DNA of 10,013 nucleotides from positions 1 to 10,013 of the forward strand of contig CAMOEE010000085.1 of assembly GCA_946611835.1 (NCBI GenBank), read 5' to 3'. Shown piece after piece: positions 4,946-10,013 of this stretch. The first letter of the stretch is position 1. Each line of letters opens with the position of its first letter. The DNA comes from an uncultured Treponema sp. (GTDB taxonomy: Bacteria; Spirochaetota; Spirochaetia; Treponematales; Treponemataceae). The position numbers and the translations under genes are program-made. Under the pieces are notes generated by a model, which did not search any database, was not told the DNA's origin, and was given only the letters and a program-made list of their open reading frames with translations.

Positions 4946-7438
4946 TTACTTTGCCTGAAAAACAATCGCTTCGTCAGCAGGAATCGGTTTTGAGAAATAA
5001 TATCCCTGAATCGTATCCGCACCGAATTCTCTGAGACGGTCATACTGCCATTCTTCCTCGACACCTTCAATAATCATGTCCTTATCCAAATCGTGCATTA
5101 AATGAATGATATTTTTGATAAAGGAGTCCTTTCCGTCTACAAGATATGCATCAACCAGGGATTTATCGAGCTTAATTACATCAACAGGAATATATGTAAG
5201 ATAAGCAAGTGAAGAATATCCTGTACCAAAATCGTCCATAAGAAGACGGATGCCCAAGTTTTTGAAGCGCTTGAAAATATCATCAGCAAGGGCACTCTTT
5301 TCCAGGAAGAGACCTTCGGTGATTTCAATCTCAAGGTAGTGAGGCGGAATATCGTATTTTTTGAGCAATTCTTCAACAAAATCAACATAGCCATGATCGT
5401 TGAGCTGATTACCAGAGAAGTTGACTGAAACAGGATGAAGTTCCTTACCTGCATCACGCCATTCAGCAAGCTGCTTGATTACAAGTTCCGTAGTGATTCG
5501 ACCGATACGCCAAATCCAGCCGCTTCGCTCCGCAACAGGAATAAACTGACCTGGATAAATTCCAGGTTCCTTCATTCGCACAAGAGCCTCGTAACCACTT
5601 ACCTTTTTTGTCTGAGCATCAATCTGAGGCTGATAAAGCATAAAGAATCCGTCGTTATCAAGTGCCCGCTGCAGTTTTTCTTTTATATGAATCTCTTCGA
5701 TTGCCTTTTTCTTCATTTCGTCATCATAAATGACGATTCCGTTCTTGCCCCGGTTCTTTGCCTCATACATTGCCCCTTCAGCATTCATGATGTGCTGCTC
5801 AGGTTCCGTTATTCCGTCAGAACAGGAAGCTCCGATACTGGCCGTAACAGCAAGGGTTTCATCACCAAGAGGAATTGGAGAACGGATAAGCTCAAGAAGA
5901 TTTTTTACTATATCGCAGTCACTAGTTATGTTTTCATTAGGAATTACAATCAGGAATTCATCGCCACCAAATCGGGCAATCTTCCATCCAAGTTCCTCAC
6001 CTGTTCCCTTAATCATTGCAACAAGATACTGCAAAATAGAGTCTGCAAGAGTGTGACCGTAATTATCGTTGAGCATTTTGAAGTCATCAATATCAACAAT
6101 CAATACAGAATAAGTGTCTTCTTTCGTCATTTTTTCACGAAGCCAGTCCGTAAGTGTACGACGATTGTAAATATCAAGGATTTCGTCGTATTCTGCCTGA
6201 TAACGGAGAAGCTCTTCTCTCTCGGCAATTTTATCTCTCGAAGCCCTGAGCTCATTAATAAAATCTCTTGCAATTCTTCGGTTGACACGGGCTGCGATGA
6301 GCATCATCCCCAAAGTAACGAAAAGCATTATTGCGGACGGCAGGATTTTTCCATACTGAGACAGGAAACTCTCCGGCTTGTTATAGAAAATAGTGTCCGG
6401 AGGAAGCAAAGAAGGATTGATGTTATAGCTCTTCATCAGCGTGTAATCGATAATCGTGTGGCTTGTAGAATTCTCAACAAGAGGAAAAGCGGAAATCTCC
6501 TTGCCCCGGACAATACTTGCAACAGTCTTTCCCACCTGACGGCACTGCTCTTCCATATCCATGTGAACGCCACCGAGAATTCCCATGCCCTCGCCACCGA
6601 GAAAATTTCGGAAAATCGGAACCCGGGCAGCATTAATGACAGTTGCAGTCCGTGAAAGAATCGAGTAAACATTTCCCTGCTTGTCAGAATAGCAATTCAT
6701 GTAAAAAAGAATTGAATCAGCCGGAAGTGACTCAATCAGATAAATCAAATCGTTCTGAGAATAGAGGCTTGTATTTAAATCGATGAAAGAATAATTGCTG
6801 AATTTTCTGCGGAACTTCCAGAAGGTAGAAATATCGTTCTTGCCGGAATTTGAATCGTCATGGAGTGCGACCAGCGTTTTTCTCTCCGGGAAGAATTTAA
6901 CAGCAAGATTGAGCGTGTCCTCAAGATAATCATCCTCAAAAAAGCCGGTTATGTTCGGATAAGTTGCAGCCTTTACAGCCAGCTCATAATCACTGATTCC
7001 GAAGAAAACCATCGGCACTCTTGGGAAAAGTTCATCATGATATTGAATTGCAAAACGAAGAGCCGCATCATCACCAAGAAGAATGGCTTCATACTGCTTG
7101 TTATTGTCGAAGCGGGCTTTTATGAGATTTCTCAGTATCTGGAAATCAGCCTTGCCCCGCTCATTTGAATCCATGTAGATTACATCATACTCAATTCCAC
7201 TTGAATAAAGACTTTCCTGAAGCCCTTTTACCTGAGCGTCATGGGTAAAATAAAGCGGATTATAAGAACTTAAAAACAGAACATGATGCGAGACTTCTAC
7301 AGGAGACTGTATTGTCTCTTTTTTTTCGATACCTTCGGCAACGAATTTAACAAGAAAAGCAAGTGCAACAAAAAGACATAGTATACTTAGGGTAACAAAA
7401 GTATTTCTTAGAATAATTAATGTTTTTCGTCTAACCAT
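4946..7438 (-). CDS. Membrane GGDEF-EAL protein with periplasmic ABC-type substrate-binding sensor
   Basis: A cyclic-di-GMP turnover protein of 830 aa from the chosen start. Order of parts: membrane helix at about 13-33; an extracytoplasmic domain at about 50-330 resembling the ABC transporter substrate-binding-like family (opening HHVLFLSSYNP), which probably senses a small ligand; a second helix at about 365-384; GGDEF domain at about 410-573; EAL domain at about 585-830. The synthase motif is intact (ARFGGDEF, GGDEF at 491-495), but the product-inhibition I-site position reads ELGW instead of RxxD. The phosphodiesterase half keeps the residues expected of an active enzyme: EAL (617-619), VNFSGNQ, EITEG, DDFGTGYSS (from 735), IKLDKS, IEGVEE and QGYYFSKP. 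So both activities, or ligand-switched ones, are possible. The frame also opens at a GTG (7453), but the ATG at 7438 has a Shine-Dalgarno sequence and gives a short basic N-terminus before the first helix. ettA lies 39 bp downstream. Confidence 0.93.
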   Translation of the reverse strand: MVRRKTLIILRNTFVTLSILCLFVALAFLVKFVAEGIEKKETIQSPVEVSHHVLFLSSYNPLYFTHDAQVKGLQESLYSSGIEYDVIYMDSNERGKADFQILRNLIKARFDNNKQYEAILLGDDAALRFAIQYHDELFPRVPMVFFGISDYELAVKAATYPNITGFFEDDYLEDTLNLAVKFFPERKTLVALHDDSNSGKNDISTFWKFRRKFSNYSFIDLNTSLYSQNDLIYLIESLPADSILFYMNCYSDKQGNVYSILSRTATVINAARVPIFRNFLGGEGMGILGGVHMDMEEQCRQVGKTVASIVRGKEISAFPLVENSTSHTIIDYTLMKSYNINPSLLPPDTIFYNKPESFLSQYGKILPSAIMLFVTLGMMLIAARVNRRIARDFINELRASRDKIAEREELLRYQAEYDEILDIYNRRTLTDWLREKMTKEDTYSVLIVDIDDFKMLNDNYGHTLADSILQYLVAMIKGTGEELGWKIARFGGDEFLIVIPNENITSDCDIVKNLLELIRSPIPLGDETLAVTASIGASCSDGITEPEQHIMNAEGAMYEAKNRGKNGIVIYDDEMKKKAIEEIHIKEKLQRALDNDGFFMLYQPQIDAQTKKVSGYEALVRMKEPGIYPGQFIPVAERSGWIWRIGRITTELVIKQLAEWRDAGKELHPVSVNFSGNQLNDHGYVDFVEELLKKYDIPPHYLEIEITEGLFLEKSALADDIFKRFKNLGIRLLMDDFGTGYSSLAYLTYIPVDVIKLDKSLVDAYLVDGKDSFIKNIIHLMHDLDKDMIIEGVEEEWQYDRLREFGADTIQGYYFSKPIPADEAIVFQAK

Positions 7439-7445
7439 AAATTTT

Positions 7446-7449
7446 TCCT
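7446..7449 (-). promoter_or_regulatory. Shine-Dalgarno site that sets the GGDEF-EAL start
   Basis: AGGA at 7449-7446 on the minus strand lies seven bases before the ATG at 7438. It falls inside the alternative GTG-started extension (7453), which itself has no such site; this favours the ATG. Confidence 0.6.
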
Positions 7450-7468
7450 GCACTTAAATCACTTTTCT

Positions 7469-7496
7469 ATTATATATTATAATGTAATTTCCGCAA
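7469..7496 (-). promoter_or_regulatory. Candidate promoter of the GGDEF-EAL gene
   Basis: TTGCGG (7496-7491, 3 of 6), a 16-base spacer and TATAAT (7474-7469, 6 of 6) on the minus strand predict a start near 7462 and a leader of about 25 nt. A second TATAAT at 7481-7476 overlaps the spacer, so the exact element is uncertain. Confidence 0.45.
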
Positions 7497-7522
7497 GAAA
7501 TTTTCAATTTATTTTATGCATT

Positions 7523-7551
7523 TTGATTTACTGATACAGGTTTTGTATAGT
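7523..7551 (+). promoter_or_regulatory. Candidate upstream promoter of the fructosamine kinase gene
   Basis: TTGATT (7523-7528, 4 of 6) and TATAGT (7546-7551, 5 of 6) are 17 bases apart, predicting a start near 7558 and a leader of about 42 nt with no clear Shine-Dalgarno sequence before the ATG. Confidence 0.45.
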
Positions 7552-7564
7552 CAACCCAAAATTA

Positions 7565-7593
7565 TCGACACTTTTAATTATTCTGAGTAAGAT
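7565..7593 (+). promoter_or_regulatory. Candidate start-proximal promoter of the fructosamine kinase gene, leaderless type
   Basis: TCGACA (7565-7570, 5 of 6), a 17-base spacer and TAAGAT (7588-7593, 4 of 6, with the key T-A-T positions kept) are followed by six bases and the ATG at 7600. This is the same geometry as before ettA. It competes with the upstream candidate at 7523-7551. Confidence 0.4.
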
Positions 7594-7599
7594 TGAATC

Positions 7600-8514
7600 A
7601 TGTTCAAAACTCCACCAAATTTTGAATCGCTCGCAGAAGCCCTCGTCTCACTTTTCGGGAACAGCATAGCAATCGCACAGACTGACAGACTTTCTGGTGG
7701 CGACATCAACAAAGCCTACGCCCTTCACCTGAACAACGGCGAAATGGTCTTTATGAAGGCAAACGAAAAGAAAAACGCCTCATTCTTTACAGCTGAAGCC
7801 CTTGCCCTTTCGGCTATTGAGTCCACAAAGACAATAAAAACTCCGAAAGTCCTTTGCACGGGAACGGATGCCGGCGAAGATGTTGGGTATTCTTTTTTGT
7901 TTTTGGAATACATTGAAGCTGGCAAAAAAATCAAAGATTACTGGGAAACATTCGGACAGGAACTGGCCGCCATGCACAAGGCGCCAAGCGGGAAATTTGT
8001 TGACGGCAAGAAGTTCGGTTTTCTTCAGGACAATTTCATCGGAGCAAGAAAACAGGAAAATCACAATTCTGACTGCTGGATTGATTTTTTCAGAGACTCA
8101 AGGCTCGCCCCTCAATTTAAAGCTGCGGATTCATATTTTGAAGATAACGAACGAAAGTTAGTTACAAAACTTCTCGACCATCTTGATGACTTTCTTGTTG
8201 AGCCAGAAAATCCATCCCTCCTGCATGGAGACTTATGGAGCGGGAATTCAATGTGCGGCTCAGACGGTAAAGCCTGGCTGATTGATCCTGCAAGTTATGT
8301 CGGGCACTGCGAGGCCGATTTAGCCATGACCGAGCTTTTCGGGGGCTTTAGTGAAGAATTTTACGCCGCATACAAAGAAGCAAATCCCTTGCAGCCGGGC
8401 TATGACGAAAGGCGGGATTTGTACAATCTTTATCATCTTCTGAACCATTTGAATATGTTTGGCGGATCTTACTTGAACCCGGTCAAATCGATTGTCCAGG
8501 AGTATGTCGGGTAA
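7600..8514 (+). CDS. Fructosamine kinase family protein
   Basis: A cytoplasmic small-molecule kinase of the fructosamine-3-kinase family (YniA-like in E. coli), which phosphorylates sugar-amine adducts on glycated amines so that they fall apart. The 304-aa length is normal. Visible parts: glycine-rich loop LSGGDIN (31-37), the ATP-anchoring lysine in VFMKAN (about 53), the paired glutamate in FTAEALAL (66), the catalytic loop LLHGDLWSGN (207-216, Asp 211), the metal-binding LIDPASYVGH (227-236) and the family's ECDLAM-like segment (238-243). The glycine-rich loop has Asp where some eukaryotic members carry a redox-sensing Cys, so that switch is not expected here. No clear Shine-Dalgarno sequence precedes the ATG. 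nadE follows 70 bp later on the same strand with no terminator between, so co-transcription is likely. The true substrate (protein-bound or free fructosamine, or another sugar amine) cannot be read from sequence. Confidence 0.92.
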   Translation: MFKTPPNFESLAEALVSLFGNSIAIAQTDRLSGGDINKAYALHLNNGEMVFMKANEKKNASFFTAEALALSAIESTKTIKTPKVLCTGTDAGEDVGYSFLFLEYIEAGKKIKDYWETFGQELAAMHKAPSGKFVDGKKFGFLQDNFIGARKQENHNSDCWIDFFRDSRLAPQFKAADSYFEDNERKLVTKLLDHLDDFLVEPENPSLLHGDLWSGNSMCGSDGKAWLIDPASYVGHCEADLAMTELFGGFSEEFYAAYKEANPLQPGYDERRDLYNLYHLLNHLNMFGGSYLNPVKSIVQEYVG

Positions 8515-8584
8515 ACTTTAGTTCACTTGAGAATATTTTTTCACAGGGGTAAGTTTACATATACCAAATCTACAGAGGTAAAAA

Positions 8585-9406
8585 ATGGCAAAAGAATACA
8601 ATTTTGATGTTGCAAAAATCACTGATGAAGTTGTCGCATGGATTCAAAAATGGATTTCAGACAACGGAAACGAACTAACGAAAGTTATTGTAGGTGTTTC
8701 TGGCGGAAAAGATTCTAGCGTTGTGTCGGCCCTAATGGTCAAAGCCCTGGGAAAAGACCGAGTTATCGGTGTAATGATGCCAAACGGCGAGCAGAAAGAC
8801 ATTTCGGATTCACAAACGCTCGTTAGTCATCTTGGGATTAAAAATTACACTGTTAACATTGCAAAAGCCTATGAAGGACTTCAAAAAGCATTTGATGAAG
8901 CAGGTGTAATTGAAACGAGTAATTCTATGAATAATGGGGGTCAAATAACTAACGATAGTTTTTCATCAGTTTTCAAAACAAACACTCCCGCCCGTCTCAG
9001 AATGACAACCCTCTATGGAATCGGTGCTCAAATAGGAAATTGCCGGGTCGCCAACACCTGTAACCTGAGCGAAGACCTGGTCGGCTATTCAACATTTTAC
9101 GGGGATGCAGCCGGTGATTTTGCACCAATCAACAAACTTACGACAGAAGAAGTCGTGGCGATTGGCGATTATCTGGGGCTTCCTTCTTCGCTTACTCACA
9201 AGGCACCCAGCGACGGCATGTGCGGAAAGACCGACGAAGACAACCTGGGCTTCACCTACCACGAAGTCAACGAAATAGCCCGCAAAAACCAAAAAGGCAG
9301 CAATTACGAAAAAATTCTGGCAAAGTATAAGGCCAATCTTTTTAAGGTTAAAATCATCGCACTGCCCTGCTACAGACCGGATTTGCCACTTTTCCTGGAA
9401 ATTTAG
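8585..9406 (+). CDS. nadE: NH3-dependent NAD+ synthetase
   Basis: Catalyses the last step of NAD synthesis: deamido-NAD + ATP + ammonia to NAD + AMP + PPi, in the cytoplasm. The 273-aa protein is the short form without an N-terminal glutaminase domain, so it uses ammonia directly. It has the ATP-pyrophosphatase P-loop SGGKDS (39-44), the SEDLVGYSTFYGD segment (162-174) that contacts deamido-NAD and ATP, and the GKTDEDNLGFTY segment (214-225) near the C-terminus. A Ser/Asn/Gly-rich stretch at about 110-128 looks like a surface loop. The start is set by AGAGG (8574-8578), six bases before the ATG. The 70-bp gap to the fructosamine kinase gene has a good -35-like TTGAGA (8527-8532) but only a poor -10 at the right distance, so nadE probably depends at least partly on upstream transcription. 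No terminator is evident after the stop. Confidence 0.95.
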   Translation: MAKEYNFDVAKITDEVVAWIQKWISDNGNELTKVIVGVSGGKDSSVVSALMVKALGKDRVIGVMMPNGEQKDISDSQTLVSHLGIKNYTVNIAKAYEGLQKAFDEAGVIETSNSMNNGGQITNDSFSSVFKTNTPARLRMTTLYGIGAQIGNCRVANTCNLSEDLVGYSTFYGDAAGDFAPINKLTTEEVVAIGDYLGLPSSLTHKAPSDGMCGKTDEDNLGFTYHEVNEIARKNQKGSNYEKILAKYKANLFKVKIIALPCYRPDLPLFLEI

Positions 9407-9468
9407 GAAAAAAATTCAAAATTTAGGCAAATATTGCAAAAAATTATATTGTATCCTATAGATTTTTA

Positions 9469-9497
9469 TTTACTTATGTGCTATTGTTAGTTATATT
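9469..9497 (+). promoter_or_regulatory. Candidate trxA promoter
   Basis: The 179-bp gap between nadE and trxA holds no gene. TTTACT (9469-9474, 4 of 6), a 17-base spacer and TATATT (9492-9497, 5 of 6) predict a start near 9504 and a leader of about 82 nt. A second possibility, a TTGCAA/TATAGA pair with 17-base spacing, ends about 35 bases further upstream. The region is very AT-rich, so exact placement is uncertain. Confidence 0.45.
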
Positions 9498-9510
9498 AGA
9501 TAGGGAGAAA

Positions 9511-9547
9511 AGAGAAAACGACACCTTAAAAAGGTTTCTTTTTCTCT
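9511..9547 (+). promoter_or_regulatory. Stem-loop in the trxA leader
   Basis: AGAGAAAA (9511-9518) pairs with TTTTCTCT (9540-9547), and inside it ACCTT (9523-9527) pairs with AAGGT (9531-9535) around a three-base loop. A run of seven T follows at 9555-9561, just before the Shine-Dalgarno site. The arrangement resembles a weak terminator or attenuator, but the T-run is seven bases away from the stem, so function is a guess. Confidence 0.45.
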
Positions 9548-9574
9548 TTCAATCTTTTTTTCTTCCAAAATCAC

Positions 9575-9580
9575 AGGAGG
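9575..9580 (+). promoter_or_regulatory. trxA Shine-Dalgarno site, sets the start
   Basis: A perfect AGGAGG lies five bases before the ATG at 9586. It rules out the in-frame upstream ATG at 9478, which would add 36 residues absent from thioredoxins and unsupported by any ribosome-binding site. Confidence 0.9.
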
Positions 9581-9585
9581 TTGTT

Positions 9586-9891
9586 ATGGAAATTACACTT
9601 ACAGAATCAAACTTTGAGGCAGAAGTTCTCAAATCAGATAAACCAGTGCTCGTAGACTTTTGGGCAAGCTGGTGTGGCCCTTGCAAAATGCTCGCTCCCA
9701 CCATTGAGCAGATTGCAAATGAAAACGACTCAATCAAAGTTGGAAAAGTAAATGTGGATGATGAGCCGGATTTGGCACAGAAATACGGCATCGTAAGCAT
9801 CCCGACAGTCATTTTGTTCAAAAATGGCGAAGTAAGCAAAACTTCAACAGGTTTCGTTCCAAAGGAAACACTGGAAGCTATGTTCAAGTAA
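9586..9891 (+). CDS. trxA: Thioredoxin
   Basis: Cytoplasmic dithiol-disulfide oxidoreductase of 101 aa, kept reduced by thioredoxin reductase and serving ribonucleotide reductase, peroxiredoxins and general thiol repair. The active site is the classic WCGPC (29-33) in FWASWCGPCK, with the buried Asp 24 in VLVDF and the cis-proline in SIPT (Pro 73). There is no signal peptide or anchor. The protein is minimal thioredoxin length, and a GFVPKE turn (89-94) replaces the more usual GA-type turn. It is a single-gene unit with its own leader and a terminator just after the stop. Its partner reductase is not in the window. Confidence 0.96.
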   Translation: MEITLTESNFEAEVLKSDKPVLVDFWASWCGPCKMLAPTIEQIANENDSIKVGKVNVDDEPDLAQKYGIVSIPTVILFKNGEVSKTSTGFVPKETLEAMFK

Positions 9892-9899
9892 AACTAAAC

Positions 9900-9943
9900 A
9901 AAAAAAAGGGACTGCCAAAAAAAATGGTCAGTCCTTTTTTTTT
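9900..9943. terminator. Bidirectional intrinsic terminator between trxA and the tRNA gene
   Basis: An A-run plus GGGACTGCC (9901-9916) pairs with GGTCAGTCC plus a T-run (9926-9941). The G/C core has one bulge on each side, and the A and T runs extend the stem. On the plus strand nine T (9935-9943) end the trxA message; on the minus strand seven T (complement of 9901-9907) end the tRNA transcript. Confidence 0.88.
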
Positions 9944-9983
9944 GGAGACGATCGGTGCGGAGCTGCCGAAGGCTCTGAACCGA
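9942..9983 (-). repeat. Disrupted copy of the adjacent tRNA 3' end
   Basis: The 14 bases TTGGAGACGATCGG (9942-9955) recur exactly at 9989-10002, and TGAACCGA (9976-9983) recurs at 10006-10013. In the tRNA the two blocks are 3 bases apart; here 20 bases of GC-rich sequence (9956-9975) separate them. In tRNA terms this copy has the acceptor 3' strand and both T-stem strands, but most of the T-loop's 3' side is replaced by the insert, so it cannot be a working tRNA end. It may be a recombination or integration scar. Confidence 0.65.
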
Positions 9984-9989
9984 CTTCGT

Positions 9990-10013
9990 TGGAGACGATC
10001 GGACTTGAACCGA
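9990..10013 (-). tRNA. 3' end of a tRNA gene, cut by the window edge
   Basis: On the minus strand the visible part is TCGG, T-loop TTCAAGT, CCGAT, CGTCTCC, then A at 9990. This fits a T-arm (stem TCGG/CCGA plus one pair just beyond the window), the 3' strand of the acceptor stem and discriminator A73. The next bases are ACG, so CCA is not encoded. The partner acceptor strand should read GGAGACG. The anticodon is outside the window, so I assign no amino acid. Confidence 0.6.

Noticed and set aside
5435..6655. Long 406-codon open frame on the plus strand opposite the GGDEF-EAL gene
   Set aside because: It is antisense to a gene with clear domain motifs along its whole length, has no recognisable domain, and its amino acid make-up looks like a frame shadow.
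7439..7453. GTG start for the GGDEF-EAL protein at 7453
   Set aside because: The AGGA Shine-Dalgarno site lies inside this extension and serves the ATG at 7438.
8512..8557. Inverted repeat TAAACTT/AAGTTTA around the fructosamine kinase-nadE junction as a terminator
   Set aside because: Only seven AT-rich pairs with a 32-base loop and no following T-run; expected by chance in this DNA.
9399..9427. Direct repeat AAATTTAGG, two copies 20 bp apart, at the nadE end
   Set aside because: Nine AT-rich bases, two copies only, and no flanking structure; likely chance.
9478..9585. N-terminal extension of thioredoxin from the ATG at 9478
   Set aside because: The extension runs through a leader stem-loop and T-run, has no ribosome-binding site, and the ATG at 9586 has a perfect AGGAGG five bases upstream.

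Overview
The window reads as ordinary chromosomal DNA of a bacterium with moderate to low GC. My best guess is a host-associated spirochaete of the Treponema type. This is inferred from the mix of genes (an EttA-type ABC-F protein, a periplasmic-sensor GGDEF-EAL protein, a B12-type radical SAM protein and a stand-alone small malic enzyme) and is not proven by any marker gene. I see no phage, transposon, CRISPR array or defence cassette. Nearly all coding capacity is housekeeping or signalling; the more unusual material is in the intergenic DNA and the gene borders.

Layout. Bases 1-1194 (+) hold the C-terminal part of a radical SAM protein that begins outside the window. It converges, with one base between stop codons, on a malic enzyme gene (1196-2374, -). 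The malic enzyme's apparent terminator lies inside the 3' end of the radical SAM gene. Divergent from the malic enzyme is a strongly signalled gene for a small four-helix membrane protein of unknown function (2465-2968, +). It ends in a very good terminator, followed by three more perfect inverted repeats that fill the gap up to the stop codon of ettA (3143-4906, -). Upstream of ettA by 39 bp, on the same strand, is a membrane GGDEF-EAL protein with a periplasmic binding-protein-like sensor (4946-7438, -). Divergent from it is a fructosamine kinase family gene (7600-8514, +), followed 70 bp later by NH3-dependent NAD synthetase nadE (8585-9406, +), then a 179-bp leader region and thioredoxin trxA (9586-9891, +). 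A bidirectional terminator separates trxA from a tRNA gene on the minus strand that is cut by the window end (9990-10013). A disrupted copy of that tRNA's 3' end lies between them.

How the genes relate. Malic enzyme (malate to pyruvate with NAD(P)H), NadE (NAD synthesis), thioredoxin (thiol redox) and fructosamine kinase (repair or use of glycated amines) fit general central and redox metabolism, but apart from possible fructosamine kinase-nadE and GGDEF/EAL-ettA co-transcription they look like independent units. Genes fall into two start classes: membrane protein, GGDEF-EAL, nadE and trxA have recognisable Shine-Dalgarno sequences, while malic enzyme, ettA and fructosamine kinase have none and instead show a -10-like hexamer 6-7 nt before the ATG, compatible with leaderless transcripts.
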